A stretch of DNA of 64,000 nucleotides from Mesorhizobium plurifarium (GTDB lineage Bacteria > Pseudomonadota > Alphaproteobacteria > Rhizobiales > Rhizobiaceae): assembly GCA_000824785.1 (NCBI GenBank), contig CCNB01000007.1:228183-292182 (forward strand), given 5' to 3'. Below, piece after piece: positions 45,472 to 58,000 of this stretch. Position numbers and translations under genes: made by a program. Below the pieces are notes generated by a model that was not told the origin of the DNA, ran no database searches, and worked only from the letters and a program-made list of their open reading frames with translations. Each line of letters opens with the position of its first letter. Positions within the stretch are counted from its first letter, which is position 1.

Positions 45472-45852
45472 ATGCGCGCTATCGCGTTTTTCGCCGTCAC
45501 ATTCCTGGTTACTTTCATCACGGACCAATCCCACGCGCAGGATGCAGCGGCAGGTGAGAAGGTCTTCACCAAATGCAAGGTCTGCCACGTCGCGGACAAG
45601 GACCAGAACAAGGTCGGTCCGTCGTTGAATGGCGTCATCGGCCGCACGGCCGGCACGCATCCCGGTTTCAGCTATTCCCAGGCGATGGTCGCGGCCGGAA
45701 AGTCCGGCGTCAAATGGGACGAAGCGACGCTGACGACCTATCTCCATGATCCGAAGGCCATGGTGAAAGGCACGAAGATGGCGTTCGTCGGCCTCAAGGA
45801 CGACAAGGACGTGGCCAACGTCATCGCCTATCTCAAGCAGTTCTCAAAGTAG
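45472..45852 (+). CDS. class I cytochrome c (c2/c550 type)
   Basis: 126 residues with a signal peptide (cleavage after HAQ, near residue 23). Haem motif CKVCH at C35/C38/H39, and probable axial Met M103 in KGTKMAFVGLKD. The order and size fit mitochondrial-type cytochromes c2/c550, which carry electrons between periplasmic dehydrogenases and oxidases. It is convergent with cbbZ and stands alone, so it may serve as the second electron carrier after XoxG. A 17-base tandem duplication starts at its last codons. Confidence 0.94.
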   Translation: MRAIAFFAVTFLVTFITDQSHAQDAAAGEKVFTKCKVCHVADKDQNKVGPSLNGVIGRTAGTHPGFSYSQAMVAAGKSGVKWDEATLTTYLHDPKAMVKGTKMAFVGLKDDKDVANVIAYLKQFSK

Positions 45853-45870
45853 GGCAGTTCTCAAAGTAGG
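45837..45870 (+). repeat. 17-base tandem duplication over the cytochrome c stop codon
   Basis: GCAGTTCTCAAAGTAGG occurs at 45837-45853 and again directly at 45854-45870. The first copy includes the last codons and the TAG stop. The duplication does not change the protein. Confidence 0.9.
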
Positions 45871-45935
45871 GGCAGCTTCGCCGGTCGTTCGCTTTTCGAT
45901 CGGCCGGCGATTGCCTGCCTATTCGACGCAGCCTG

Positions 45936-46637
45936 TCAGGCAGCGGCCTGGAGCCTCTGCATCGCGGAAGGCAGATCGAGCAGGCTGTCGCAGACAAGGT
46001 CCGCGCCAAGCTCCTCGACGGGGACCTGAGTGTAGCCGCCGCGCAGCAGAGCGACCGGCATGCCGGCCGCGCGCGCTGCGCCGACATCGCTGACGCTGTC
46101 TCCAACCATCAGTGCCTCGTACGGCTCGACCCGAAGCTGGTCGAGCGCCAGAAGCAGAGCGTCAGGCGCCGGTTTCAGTTTCGTCACCGCGTCTCCGCCG
46201 ACGATCGCGCCGAGATATTCCGTCAGGTGGAAGTGCAGCAGGATTTCGCGGGTCGCCAGTTGCGGCTTGTTGGTGACGACCCCCATGGCCGTTCCGTTCA
46301 GGTGGAAGTGCGTGAGTGCCTCCCTGACGCCGGGCATCAGCCGCGTCAGGCCGGTCAGGTGTCTGCGGTAGATCGGCGCCATGTCGCGGTTGGCATCCTC
46401 GAGAGCGCCGCCGGAAAGCGGCGACCCGGAGGCGGCGAAAGCCCGGTCGACCAGTTTCATGACGCCGCCGCCGATCATCGTCTTGACCTGGTCGATGCCG
46501 AGCGGCGGCAGACCGCGGCCGGCCAGCAACTCGTTCACGGCCGCGGCGATGTCGGGGGCCGAATCGATCAGCGTGCCGTCGAGATCGAACAGGATCGCCC
46601 TCGGCGACCTAAACCGCTTGCCTGAGCCGACGTTCAT
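45936..46637 (-). CDS. cbbZ: phosphoglycolate phosphatase
   Basis: 233 residues of the HAD family: DxDGT motif FDLDGTLIDSAPDIA (near residue 18), TNKP (motif II region), KLKPAPDALL and GDSVSDVGAARAAGM (motifs III/IV). It hydrolyses 2-phosphoglycolate made by the oxygenase activity of RuBisCO. The ATG overlaps the stop of the thioredoxin-fold gene, placing it last in the cbb operon. Confidence 0.93.
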   Translation of the reverse strand: MNVGSGKRFRSPRAILFDLDGTLIDSAPDIAAAVNELLAGRGLPPLGIDQVKTMIGGGVMKLVDRAFAASGSPLSGGALEDANRDMAPIYRRHLTGLTRLMPGVREALTHFHLNGTAMGVVTNKPQLATREILLHFHLTEYLGAIVGGDAVTKLKPAPDALLLALDQLRVEPYEALMVGDSVSDVGAARAAGMPVALLRGGYTQVPVEELGADLVCDSLLDLPSAMQRLQAAA

Positions 46638-47191
46638 GCGGCCTCCTTCCATTTGATCGAGCAGCCGATCGAAGCGATCTGGTCGAGCGGACCGTTGCCG
46701 GTTCGGGCAACCCGCTTCATCGCCTCGAACAGATCGCGTCTCAGCCCAGGCGCTCCGGCGTCCCGTCGCGATGCGTCCAGCCTGCCGCGATATTGCAGCG
46801 TCAACTCGCCGTTGAGGCCGAAGAAATCCGGCGTGCATACGGCACCATAGGCACGCGCCACCGCCTGCGACTCGTCGTGGAGATACGGGAAGGTGAAGGC
46901 GTTCGCCCTGGCAAAGAGTTTCATCTTGTCGAAGGAATCGTCCGGATAGGCGGCGGCGTCGTTGGCGTTGATCGCGACGAAGCCAATCCCTTCGGCCTTG
47001 AGATCATTAGCATCACGTACGACGCGCGAAATCACCGCCTTCACATAGGGGCAATGATTGCAGATGAAGGCGACGACCAGCCCGTTGGGTCCGGCCTGAC
47101 CGAGGATCGAATGCGATCTGCCGTCGATGCCTGGCAAGACGGCATCGACGCCTTGCCAGCCGAAATCGCAGACGGGTGGGATTGCCGCCAT
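46634..47191 (-). CDS. thioredoxin-fold (AhpC/TSA-like) protein in the cbb operon
   Basis: 185 residues. The active-site-like CNHCPYVKA (CxxC, about residue 48) sits in the place of the peroxiredoxin/thioredoxin motif, followed by GIGFVAINANDAAAYPDD and GAVCTPDFFGLN, a pattern of the thioredoxin-family proteins annotated as redoxin-domain. No signal peptide is seen, so the product is cytoplasmic. GGAGG lies 5 bases before the ATG. It is coupled to cbbZ and 22 bases downstream of cbbE. A redox role for Calvin cycle enzymes is an inference from position. Confidence 0.88.
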   Translation of the reverse strand: MAAIPPVCDFGWQGVDAVLPGIDGRSHSILGQAGPNGLVVAFICNHCPYVKAVISRVVRDANDLKAEGIGFVAINANDAAAYPDDSFDKMKLFARANAFTFPYLHDESQAVARAYGAVCTPDFFGLNGELTLQYRGRLDASRRDAGAPGLRRDLFEAMKRVARTGNGPLDQIASIGCSIKWKEAA

Positions 47192-47213
47192 GTCGTCCTC
47201 CAACCAAGCAGGT

Positions 47214-47900
47214 TCACGCAGCTTGCCGGACCGCCCCGTCGGCCGCCTGTCTGATCGCGCCTATATTGGCGCGATAGGCGGCCTCGGCGCCACCCTTGAA
47301 GACGGCGGAACCGGCGACGAGCACATTGGCGCCGGCCGCGGTGACAAGGGGAGCCGTCTCGGGCGTGACGCCGCCGTCGATCTCGATGTCGATCGGACGC
47401 TGGCCGACGAGCGCCTTGACGCGCCTGACCTTGTCGATGACAGCCGGAATGAAGGCCTGGCCGCCGAAACCCGGATTGACCGTCATCAGAAGCACCAGAT
47501 CGAGCCGGTCGAGGACATATTCGATGACGCTTTCCGGCGTCGACGGATTGAGCGACACGCCGGCCTTTTTGCCGAGGTTCCTGATGGCCTGCAGCGAACG
47601 GTCGAGATGCGGCCCGGCCTCGGCATGCACGGTGATGATGTCGCAACCGGCGTCGGCGAAGGCGGCGAGATAGGGATCGGCCGGCGCGATCATCAGATGA
47701 CAGTCGAAGGTCTTGTCGGTCCGGTTACGGATCGCCTTGATCACCGGCGGGCCGAAGGTGATGTTGGGCACGAAATGTCCGTCCATCACGTCGAGATGGA
47801 TCCAGTCGGCGCCAGCGCGTGCGACCGCTTCGACCTCGTCGCCGAGCCGCGAGAAATCCGACGACAGGACGGAAGGGGCGATGATGGTCTTCGCGGTCAT
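47214..47900 (-). CDS. cbbE: ribulose-phosphate 3-epimerase
   Basis: 228 residues. Family signatures [17 protein letters not shown] (metal ligands H, D) and [14 protein letters not shown] are present, and [10 protein letters not shown] near the C-terminus. It interconverts xylulose 5-phosphate and ribulose 5-phosphate in the Calvin cycle. The start overlaps the cbbX stop (ATGA). Confidence 0.95.
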   Translation of the reverse strand: MTAKTIIAPSVLSSDFSRLGDEVEAVARAGADWIHLDVMDGHFVPNITFGPPVIKAIRNRTDKTFDCHLMIAPADPYLAAFADAGCDIITVHAEAGPHLDRSLQAIRNLGKKAGVSLNPSTPESVIEYVLDRLDLVLLMTVNPGFGGQAFIPAVIDKVRRVKALVGQRPIDIEIDGGVTPETAPLVTAAGANVLVAGSAVFKGGAEAAYRANIGAIRQAADGAVRQAA

Positions 47901-48835
47901 TTGCTTGCTCCTTTCCCGGGCTTCAGCGCGAAGACCCGGCTGGCGGTGATGTCCTCGGCGGAGATCGTCGACAGCGCCTCGGCGTCAAGCGGTCCCTTGG
48001 CGCTCTCGAACAGGCGGTTGGCCTGCCGCAGCCTTGCCCGGTCGAGCGCGTTGCGGATCGAGCGGGCATTGGCGAAATGCGGCTGCGCGCGTCGGCGCGC
48101 GATGTAGTCGGCCATTGCGGCGGTTGCCTTGGTGTCGAACAGGTAATTTTGCTGGTCGAGCATTTGTTCCGCGATCCTGAGAAGCTCGTCGTCGGAATAG
48201 TCGGGAAAGTCTATGTGGTGGGCGATGCGCGAGCGGAATCCCGGATTGCTTTCGAAGAAGCGGTCCATGCGCTGCGCATAACCGGCGAGGATCACCACGA
48301 GGTCGTCGCGCTGGTTCTCCATCACCTGCAGCAGGATCTCGATCGCCTCCTGGCCGTAATCGCGCTCGTTCTCGGGCCGGTAGAGGTAATAGGCCTCATC
48401 GATGAACAGCACGCCGCCCATGGCCTTCTTCAGGATCTCCTTGGTCTTGGGCGCGGTGTGGCCGATATACTGGCCGACCAGATCGTCGCGCGTGACTGAA
48501 ACCAGGTGGCCCTTGCGGATATAGCCAAGCCGATGCAGAAGGTCCGCCATCCGCAATGCAACGGTGGTCTTGCCGGTGCCCGGATTGCCGGTGAAGCTCA
48601 TATGCAGCGTCGGCGTCTCATGGGCGAGGCCCATGCGACGGCGGGCTCTCTCGACCAACAGGAGCGCCGCCGTCTCGCGGATGCGCCGCTTGACCGGGGC
48701 GAGCCCGATCAGATCGCGGTCGAGCTCGGCCAAGACGTCCTTGACGCCGGAGGTTTCGAATTCCTCGCGCAGATCGATCGCCGTCGGGGTAGCGGCTTGC
48801 GGCACGTCCGTTTCGGCTAAGGCTGGCGCCGGCAT
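47897..48835 (-). CDS. cbbX: RuBisCO activase CbbX
   Basis: 312 residues, AAA+ type. Walker [11 protein letters not shown] (near residue 84), pore-loop region [10 protein letters not shown], Walker [13 protein letters not shown], and arginine-finger segments SNPGFRSRI. CbbX is the ATP-driven remodelling factor for red-type form I RuBisCO and pulls on the extended C-terminus of CbbL. The ATG at 48835 has GGAGG 8 bases upstream. It directly follows cbbS as expected. Confidence 0.95.
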   Translation of the reverse strand: MPAPALAETDVPQAATPTAIDLREEFETSGVKDVLAELDRDLIGLAPVKRRIRETAALLLVERARRRMGLAHETPTLHMSFTGNPGTGKTTVALRMADLLHRLGYIRKGHLVSVTRDDLVGQYIGHTAPKTKEILKKAMGGVLFIDEAYYLYRPENERDYGQEAIEILLQVMENQRDDLVVILAGYAQRMDRFFESNPGFRSRIAHHIDFPDYSDDELLRIAEQMLDQQNYLFDTKATAAMADYIARRRAQPHFANARSIRNALDRARLRQANRLFESAKGPLDAEALSTISAEDITASRVFALKPGKGASK

Positions 48836-48860
48836 GGCATTTCCTCCTGTCCCTGAACGA

Positions 48861-49280
48861 TCAGCCATACCTTGCACCGGCCGGCTTGTCGGCGGCGTAG
48901 GGCCTTGTGGTATAACGGATCATGCGGCCCGCGGTCTCCTGCCGCTCGAGCCGGTAGCCGGGTTCGTCGGCCGGGCGGTTGACGATGAAGGAGAGCTTCA
49001 CCGATTCCCAGCCATGCGAGGCATCGAAGGCGACGACGCGGATATAGCGATCGCCATAGAGCTTGCGGCATGCGTTCAGCTCCAGCATCAGCGCCGCCGC
49101 GTCGGGATTGTCGAACATCGGGTGGCCCCACATGTCCCAATAGGTGTTGCGCGGATGCGGGTCGTCGGTGACTTCGAGGCTGACGGCCCATTTGTTGTCG
49201 ATGCAATACTGCACCTGGGCGCGGATCTGATCGTCGGTCAGGTCGGGCAGGAAGGAAAAGGCCCCTTGGGTGATGCGCAT
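48861..49280 (-). CDS. cbbS: RuBisCO small subunit, red type
   Basis: 139 residues. [19 protein letters not shown] and [26 protein letters not shown] are typical of form IC/ID small subunits, and the C-terminal extension ([18 protein letters not shown]) is the hairpin present in red-type enzymes. It packs on the large subunit to form L8S8. It starts 11 bases after cbbL. Confidence 0.96.
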   Translation of the reverse strand: MRITQGAFSFLPDLTDDQIRAQVQYCIDNKWAVSLEVTDDPHPRNTYWDMWGHPMFDNPDAAALMLELNACRKLYGDRYIRVVAFDASHGWESVKLSFIVNRPADEPGYRLERQETAGRMIRYTTRPYAADKPAGARYG

Positions 49281-49291
49281 GGTCGTTCTCC

Positions 49292-51867
<2,576 letters not shown>

Positions 51868-51878
51868 TGTCGGTCCTC

Positions 51879-53882
51879 CTAGATGATGAGCTTCAGCGCC
51901 GCCGCAGCGACGGCTTCGGGCGTGATGCCGAAATGCTTGTAGAGGTCCGGAGCCGGGGCGCTGGCGCCGAAGCCGGTCATGCCGACGAAGGCGCCCGTGT
52001 CGCCGATCCAGCGGTCCCAGCCGAGACGGGCGGCCGCCTCGACGGCGACGCGCGGTGCCGAGCCGAGAACGGACTTGCGGTAGTCTGCGTCCTGTTCCTC
52101 GAACAATTCCCAGCACGGCATCGAGACGATTGCGGCGGCGATGCCGTGTTCGGCCTCCAGCCGTTCGGCGGCGGCAACGGCGATCTCGACTTCCGAGCCG
52201 GTGGCGATCAGCGTCACGGCGCGGTGCGTGGACGGCTCGCGCAAGACGTAGGCGCCCCGGCCCGACCGGTTCTCGTGGCCGTGTGCCTGGCGCAGCATCG
52301 GCAGGTTCTGCCGCGAGAGCACCAGCACGCTGGGCCGTGTCTCGCTCCTCAGCGCCAGCTCCCAGCATTCCGCCGTTTCGATGATGTCGGCCGGGCGGAA
52401 GACGTTGAGGTTCGGCGTCGCCCGCAGCATCGCCAGGTGCTCGATCGGCTGGTGTGTCGGGCCGTCCTCGCCGAGGCCGATGGAATCATGCGTCATCACA
52501 TAGACGACGCGCTGGTTCATCAGCGCCGAGAGCCGCATCGCGCCGCGAGCGTAGTCGGCGAAGCAGAGGAAGGTGCCGCCATAGGGCACGAAGCCGCCAT
52601 GCAACGCGATGCCGTTCATGGCCGCGGCCATGCCATGCTCGCGGATGCCGTAGTGAATGTAGCGGCCTGCGTAGTCGTCAGGCGCTATGCGATCCATGCC
52701 CTTGGTGATCGTCAGGTTCGAATGCGTGAGATCGGCGGAGCCGCCGACCGTCAGCTCGGTCGCGCCATTGATCGCGGCAAGCGCCATTTCGGAGGCCTTG
52801 CGCGTTGCGACCTTGGTCGCCTTCTCGACATGCTCCCTGCGGAAGGCGTCCAGTGCTTCGAAGACCGCATCGGGCAGCTTGCCCGAAAGCGCGCGCTCGA
52901 AATCCTCGCGCGCCGGCGAGGCGGCAAGCCGCCGCTCCCAGGCGCGCCGCGCCGCCTGGCCGCGTTCGGCGATCTCGCGCCAGGCCGAAAGGATTTCATC
53001 CGGAACCTCGAACGGTGCGTGGGCCCAGCCGATGTTTTGCCGCGTCGCGGCGATCTCCGCGTCGCCCAGCGGCGCGCCATGTGTCTTTTCCGAACCGCCG
53101 AGATTGGGCGCGCCTTTGCCTATCACTGTGCGGCAGGCGATCAGCGACGGTCGATCCGACCGCCGCGCGGCCTCGATCGCCGCGGCGACCGCCTGCATGT
53201 CGTGGCCATCCACCGACTGCACATGCCATCCGGCGGCTTTGAACCGGGCCGGCTGATCCATCGATGTCGACAGCGAGGTCGGCCCGTCGATGGAGATCGC
53301 GTTGTCGTCCCAAAGCACGATGAGGCGGGAAAGCTTCAGGTGACCCGCAAGGTCGATCGCCTCGTGGCTGATGCCTTCTTGCAGGCAGCCGTCGCCGGCG
53401 ATCACATAGGTGTGGTGGTCGACGAGATCGGCGCCGTGGCGGGCGGCAAGCATGCGCTCCGCCAGCGCCATGCCGACAGCGGTCGAGATGCCTTGTCCGA
53501 GCGGACCGGTCGTCGTCTCGATGCCGAGCGCGTGGCCATGCTCGGGATGCCCGGCGGTGCGGCTGCCCAGCTGGCGGAACCGCTGCAATTCCCCGATCGG
53601 CATGTCTTCGTAGCCGAGCAGGTGATGCAGCGCATATTGCAGCATCGAGCCATGCCCGGCCGAAAGCACGAAGCGGTCGCGATCGGGCCAATCCGGCGCC
53701 GTCGGGTCGATGTTGATGAAGCGGCCGAACAATACCGTCGCGACATCCGCCATACCCATCGGCATGCCCGGATGTCCGGAATTGGCCTTCTGCACGCTGT
53801 CCATGGCAAGGGCGCGGATGGCGTTGGCCATGTCGCGCTCGGAGACGGCGGCGGCGGACTTCAATGCTGCCAGGCCTGTCAT
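51879..53882 (-). CDS. cbbT: transketolase
   Basis: 667 residues. Thiamine diphosphate motif [18 protein letters not shown] (near residue 155), then RLIVLWDDN; central [20 protein letters not shown] is the catalytic region. It starts at 53882 with GAGGA upstream, 10 bases after cbbP. It regenerates pentose phosphates in the Calvin cycle. Confidence 0.96.
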   Translation of the reverse strand: MTGLAALKSAAAVSERDMANAIRALAMDSVQKANSGHPGMPMGMADVATVLFGRFINIDPTAPDWPDRDRFVLSAGHGSMLQYALHHLLGYEDMPIGELQRFRQLGSRTAGHPEHGHALGIETTTGPLGQGISTAVGMALAERMLAARHGADLVDHHTYVIAGDGCLQEGISHEAIDLAGHLKLSRLIVLWDDNAISIDGPTSLSTSMDQPARFKAAGWHVQSVDGHDMQAVAAAIEAARRSDRPSLIACRTVIGKGAPNLGGSEKTHGAPLGDAEIAATRQNIGWAHAPFEVPDEILSAWREIAERGQAARRAWERRLAASPAREDFERALSGKLPDAVFEALDAFRREHVEKATKVATRKASEMALAAINGATELTVGGSADLTHSNLTITKGMDRIAPDDYAGRYIHYGIREHGMAAAMNGIALHGGFVPYGGTFLCFADYARGAMRLSALMNQRVVYVMTHDSIGLGEDGPTHQPIEHLAMLRATPNLNVFRPADIIETAECWELALRSETRPSVLVLSRQNLPMLRQAHGHENRSGRGAYVLREPSTHRAVTLIATGSEVEIAVAAAERLEAEHGIAAAIVSMPCWELFEEQDADYRKSVLGSAPRVAVEAAARLGWDRWIGDTGAFVGMTGFGASAPAPDLYKHFGITPEAVAAAALKLII

Positions 53883-53892
53883 GACATCCTCC

Positions 53893-54765
53893 TCACGACA
53901 CACGTTTCTTGCGTTCGATCAATTGCAGGATGAGCGGCGTCAGGATCAGCTGCATGGCAAGATCCAGCTTGTTGCCCGGCACCACTATGGAATTCGGCCG
54001 CGACATGAAGGAGTCGTGGATCATCGAAAGCAGGTAGGGAAAATCGATGCCGCGGGGGTTGGCGAAACGGATGACCAGCATCGATTCGTCGGGGGTCGGG
54101 ATCCAGCGCGCGATGAACGGGTTCGACGTGTCGACGATCGGCACGCGCTGGAAGTTGATCGCGGTCTGCGAGAATTGCGGGACGATGTAGCGGACATAGT
54201 CCGGCATCCGGCGCAGGATCACATCCATGACCGCCTCGGTGGAATAGCCGCGCGTGGCGCGGTCGCGATGGATCTTCTGGATCCATTCGAGATTTATGAC
54301 CGGCACCACGCCGATCTTGAGGTCCGCATGCCTGGCCAGGTTGATCTTGTCGGTGACGACGCAGCCATGCAGGCCTTCGTAGAAGAGCAGGTCGCTCGGC
54401 GCGAATTCGCGCCATTCGGTGAAATTGCCGGGCGGCGTGCCGTACTGCTTCTCCTCCTCCTCGTCATGGACATAGGTGCGGGTCCTTCCAGTTCCCCGGC
54501 GGCCATATTCCTCGAAGACGCCTTCGAGGATCCCGAGCTCGTTGGCCTCGGCATGGAAGTGCGTGAAGTTCGGATTGCCCGCCTTTTCCTGCGCGGCGAC
54601 CTCCGCCTTCATCGCGGCGCGATCGTAGCGATGGAAGGCATCGCCTTCGATGAAGGCAGCCTCGATGTTCTCGCGCCGGAAGATCTGCTCGAAGATGCGC
54701 TTGACCGAGGTCGTGCCCGCGCCAGACGATCCGGTGATGGTGATGATGGGGTGCTTCGCCGACAT
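53893..54765 (-). CDS. cbbP: phosphoribulokinase
   Basis: 290 residues, the class I bacterial size. P-loop GSSGAGTTS at residues 12-20, [14 protein letters not shown], and [11 protein letters not shown]. It phosphorylates ribulose 5-phosphate. The C-terminal RKKRVS is basic. No CP12-binding cysteines are apparent. It sits between cbbF and cbbT. Confidence 0.96.
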   Translation of the reverse strand: MSAKHPIITITGSSGAGTTSVKRIFEQIFRRENIEAAFIEGDAFHRYDRAAMKAEVAAQEKAGNPNFTHFHAEANELGILEGVFEEYGRRGTGRTRTYVHDEEEEKQYGTPPGNFTEWREFAPSDLLFYEGLHGCVVTDKINLARHADLKIGVVPVINLEWIQKIHRDRATRGYSTEAVMDVILRRMPDYVRYIVPQFSQTAINFQRVPIVDTSNPFIARWIPTPDESMLVIRFANPRGIDFPYLLSMIHDSFMSRPNSIVVPGNKLDLAMQLILTPLILQLIERKKRVS

Positions 54766-54774
54766 GGTATCCGC

Positions 54775-55824
54775 TCAGGCCCTGAAGAGTCCGCGGCGGC
54801 TGAACAGCGGCGCGCGCTCGCCGATGGCGCTGGGTTCGGTGTGGTAGCGGGCGATGCGCGCGACTTCCCGCGCGGATCCGAAGACCACGGGCACACGCTG
54901 GTGCAGGCTCTCGGGTTCGATTTCCAGGATGCGGGTGATCGCATCGGTCGCGGCGCCGGCCGCCTGTTCGATCAGATAGGCGATCGGATTGGCCTCATAG
55001 ACCAGCCGAAGCCGACCTTGGCTGTAACCACGGCGCTGGTCGCCAGGATACAGAAACACGCCGCCGCGCATCAGTATGCGGTAGCATTCGGCGACAAGCG
55101 AGGCGATCCAACGCATGTTGAAATCCTTCTCTCGTGGGCCTTCGGCGCCTTCCAGGCAGTCGTCGACATAGAGGCGAACGGCCTCGTCCCAGTGCCGGTA
55201 GTTGGCGGCGTTGATGGCGAACTCCTGGGTTTTCTGCGGGATGATCCGGCTTTCGTATGCCTGGACGAAGGTGCCCAGCCTGGTCGAATGCACGAAGACA
55301 TGCGTACCGCTGCCGAGCGACAAAACGAGCGCGAGCTGCGGCCCGTAAATGAAGAATCCGGCGCCCAGTATGCTCACGCCCGCCTGCAAAAAAGAGGCGG
55401 CCGGATCGGCGTCCGGCGCGCCAGTTGCAGGGAGGAGCGAGAAAATCGTTCCGACCGACACGTTGGTGTCGATGTTGGAAGAGCCGTCGAGCGGGTCGAT
55501 GGCGACGGCGAGCGGGGCCTGCCTGTCGAGCAGGACCGGTTGCTCCAGCTCCTCGGAGGCATAGAGCGCGACCGGAGCGCGACGCATGGCGTCGAGGAAG
55601 ATGTCGTCGGCGAAGACGTCGAGATCCTTCTGGACATCGCCGTCGGCATTGGCGCCGCGGGTCCCGGCAAAAGCGGCGCCGAGCGCCCCCTGGTTGATGG
55701 CGTTGCGGACCTTGGTGGCGGCCTGCGTGAATTGACGGACGGTGGCAACGACCGCGGATCGGCGTTCGTCCGGCTGATCGCCGAGGTAGGAGTTCAAAAA
55801 AGCGTCGAGCGTTGCCGCTGGCAT
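54775..55824 (-). CDS. cbbF: class I fructose-1,6-bisphosphatase
   Basis: 349 residues. Metal-binding IDPLDGSSNIDTN lies near residue 118, and ALYASEELEQP precedes it; RWIASLVAECYRILMRGGVFLYPGD is typical. It removes the C1 phosphate in the Calvin cycle. It is the first gene of the cbb operon, divergent from cbbR. Confidence 0.95.
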   Translation of the reverse strand: MPAATLDAFLNSYLGDQPDERRSAVVATVRQFTQAATKVRNAINQGALGAAFAGTRGANADGDVQKDLDVFADDIFLDAMRRAPVALYASEELEQPVLLDRQAPLAVAIDPLDGSSNIDTNVSVGTIFSLLPATGAPDADPAASFLQAGVSILGAGFFIYGPQLALVLSLGSGTHVFVHSTRLGTFVQAYESRIIPQKTQEFAINAANYRHWDEAVRLYVDDCLEGAEGPREKDFNMRWIASLVAECYRILMRGGVFLYPGDQRRGYSQGRLRLVYEANPIAYLIEQAAGAATDAITRILEIEPESLHQRVPVVFGSAREVARIARYHTEPSAIGERAPLFSRRGLFRA

Positions 55825-55943
55825 CGTAACCTCCCGGTCCGGCCGTATCCCTCGAGGCCGGATCGAGAGATGAAACCAAACGATCCATGCTAAGTAAAAT
55901 TCAATAACTTTACCTACGCACTAAAAATAATTTAGTATGCTGC
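55825..55943. promoter_or_regulatory. cbbF/cbbR divergent promoter with CbbR-like sites
   Basis: Within 119 bases are GTAAA (55894-55898) opposite TTTAC (55909-55913) and ACTAAA (55920-55925) opposite TTTAGT (55931-55936). TAA-N7-TCA at 55891-55903 and, on the other strand, TTA-N7-TTA (55895-55907) fit the CbbR pattern TNA-N7-TNA. The cbbR ATG has no clear ribosome site. These palindromes are the probable binding sites through which CbbR activates cbb and represses itself. Confidence 0.6.
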
Positions 55944-56933
55944 ATGAGGAATCTCACGCTTAGGCAATTCAAGACCGTGCAGGCCATCGTGAGCCACGGG
56001 AAAATCGTGAGCGCGGCCAAGGTGTTAGGCCTTTCTCCTCCAGCGGTCACGATCCAGCTGCGGCAGGTGGAGGAGGAATTCCAGCTGGCCTTGTTCGACC
56101 GGACGTCGGACGGCATGCGTCCCACCGCCGCAGGGCTGGCCTTCGTCGAGGCGGCACAGGCCATCGAGGAGCGGCTTCGCATGCTCGAGGACGAGATGGA
56201 CGCCATCAAGGGCGTGCGCACCGGCAGCCTGAGGCTCGGCGTCGTTTCCACCGCCAAATATTTCGCGCCGCGGCTGATGGCCGGCTTCATGAAGGAGCAT
56301 CCCGATATCGACATGCGGCTCGCCATCGGCAATCGCGCCGAAACAATCGACAGGCTGAAGAACCACGACATCGACATCGCGCTGATGGGCCGTCCGCCCA
56401 AGGAAGTTTCGGTGCGCGCGTCCGTCTTCGGCGACCATCCGCTGGTCATCATCGCGCCGCCCGAGCACCCACTGGTCTCGGCACGCGACATTTCCAAGGA
56501 AAGGATCGCCGAGGAGCATTTCCTTATCCGCGAACCGGGCTCGGGCACGCGCATCTCGCTGGAAATATTTTTGAGCGACGTGCCCGGCCGGATCGACGAT
56601 CTCGGCGTCGAGATGGGTTCGAACGAGACGATCAAGCAGGCGGTGATGGCCGGTCTCGGCATCGCCTTCATCTCCGCCCACACCATCGCCGCGGAAACGG
56701 AAGCCGGCCGGCTCGTCATTCTCGACGTGGCCGGCATGCCGATCCGCCGGCAATGGTTCTCCGTGATGCGCACCGATCACGTGATCTCGCCGGCCATGGC
56801 GACCTTCAACGATTTCCTGATGCGCAAGGGCGCGACTTACCTGCCCCTGTTCGGCAAGCTGTATCCACATGCCGAAGCAGACGAAGCTGCGCCGGCACGG
56901 CAAGCGAGAACGCCTGCAAGGCGGCCCAAGTGA
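55944..56933 (+). CDS. cbbR: LysR-type regulator CbbR
   Basis: 329 residues. N-terminal helix-turn-helix (VSAAKVLGLSPPAVTIQLRQVEEE, quoted core AAKVLGLSPPAVT) and the LysR effector domain with LRLGVVSTAKYFAPRLMAGF and GIAFISAHTIAAE. CbbR senses metabolites such as RuBP, ATP or NADPH in relatives and activates the cbb operon. Its divergent position is the standard cbbR arrangement. Confidence 0.95.
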   Translation: MRNLTLRQFKTVQAIVSHGKIVSAAKVLGLSPPAVTIQLRQVEEEFQLALFDRTSDGMRPTAAGLAFVEAAQAIEERLRMLEDEMDAIKGVRTGSLRLGVVSTAKYFAPRLMAGFMKEHPDIDMRLAIGNRAETIDRLKNHDIDIALMGRPPKEVSVRASVFGDHPLVIIAPPEHPLVSARDISKERIAEEHFLIREPGSGTRISLEIFLSDVPGRIDDLGVEMGSNETIKQAVMAGLGIAFISAHTIAAETEAGRLVILDVAGMPIRRQWFSVMRTDHVISPAMATFNDFLMRKGATYLPLFGKLYPHAEADEAAPARQARTPARRPK

Positions 56934-57159
56934 AACGTCTGACATATCGGCCGTCGGGATCGTGCGAAAGGGTTCGGAAAGGGCGTGAGCAATGGTCTCC
57001 GTCATGGCGATCGGCCGGCCCACATGTTATATTGCGTATTGCTAATAGAAGTGTGGGGCGGCAATTCGCACTCTCAGCAAGGCGGAAGGGTAGCCAACCC
57101 TGCCGGCGGATCGTTATGCGCTCAGGCGTGGGGTTCGGGATTTCGAAGGGGAAGGGGCA

Positions 57160-57360
57160 ATGCTTTATACAATCGTGATGATGGTCTGCATGTCGGCCAT
57201 GCCGCATACCTGCGAGCAACGCGAGGAAATGGCGGACGGCCTGGCGATGAATCCCGGCGTGGCCTTCATGCAGGCGCAGCCGCTGGTCGCGCATTGGCTG
57301 GAGACGCATCCCGGCTATTTCGTGCAGCGCTGGCGCGTGCTGCCCGGCCGGAGCAGTTGA
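57160..57360 (+). CDS. small Cys-containing protein, paralogue B
   Basis: 66 residues. The start MLYTIVMMVCMSAMPHTC shows a short hydrophobic segment and two cysteines; later AHWLETHPGYFVQRW matches the small protein at 44984 in VCxSAxP, HP and RW positions. GAAGGGG lies upstream of the ATG. It stands alone and is convergent with the exported protein at 57371. Function unknown. The 226 bases before it (56934-57159) show nothing I can interpret. Confidence 0.65.
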   Translation: MLYTIVMMVCMSAMPHTCEQREEMADGLAMNPGVAFMQAQPLVAHWLETHPGYFVQRWRVLPGRSS

Positions 57361-57370
57361 CCGAGACAGG

Positions 57371-58000
57371 TTATTTCTTCGCGGCAAGCGTCTCGGAGAC
57401 GGTCTTGGCCAACTGATAGAGCCGCTGTTCGATGATCGTCGGCACGTCGCAGACGTAAGTCAGCGATTGCGCGCGCTCGGTGAAGATCCGCGTCGCGAAA
57501 TTCAGCTGGTCGGTGCGCCGCTCGACCTCGTCCGGATCCGCGTCGGGCTTTGCGCGCAACGCGTCGACATCGGACGCTTGCTTGCGCAAGTCGGCGGCCA
57601 TTTCGAGCTGCCTGTGAGCGTAACGGGAAATGCCGGCAATCACGTGAGAGCGCTCGGCGTCCATGTGGTCGAACAGGCCCTGCATGAGCATCGCCATTTT
57701 CGTTGCAAGCTGCTCGGCCGGAAGCGATTCCGCAAAATCCCTGATCTTCTTCTGCGCATCGCCGAGCGGCAGCCGCCGTGCCGCGACGTCCTCGACAAGG
57801 GCGGAGACCGATGCGTCGTCTGACCAGTCCTTGGCCGAGGGCGGAAGATCCGGCCCGTTCCAGACCTGGCCGAGCGACAATTGCGGCACCTTGCGCTGGA
57901 CGCAGGGCCAGTCCGGATCGGCGGTCGCCGCGCCGGCGTTCGTGCCCGGCGCAAGCAGGCTGACCATAACCAGGCTGAGAGCAAAGGCTGTTCTGGCCAT
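57371..58000 (-). CDS. exported protein of the lut-like cluster
   Basis: 209 residues with a signal peptide (cleavage after AGA, near residue 21). The mature part begins with DPDWPCVQRKVPQLSLGQVWNGP and is then mostly helical, with a C-terminal Cys (LTYVCDVP). It overlaps the permease gene by ATGA and is the last gene of the ABC cluster. A periplasmic protein at this position is known in PQQ-linked and lanthanide-uptake (lut) clusters, with no assigned reaction. The two cysteines may form a disulfide. Confidence 0.78.
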   Translation of the reverse strand: MARTAFALSLVMVSLLAPGTNAGAATADPDWPCVQRKVPQLSLGQVWNGPDLPPSAKDWSDDASVSALVEDVAARRLPLGDAQKKIRDFAESLPAEQLATKMAMLMQGLFDHMDAERSHVIAGISRYAHRQLEMAADLRKQASDVDALRAKPDADPDEVERRTDQLNFATRIFTERAQSLTYVCDVPTIIEQRLYQLAKTVSETLAAKK

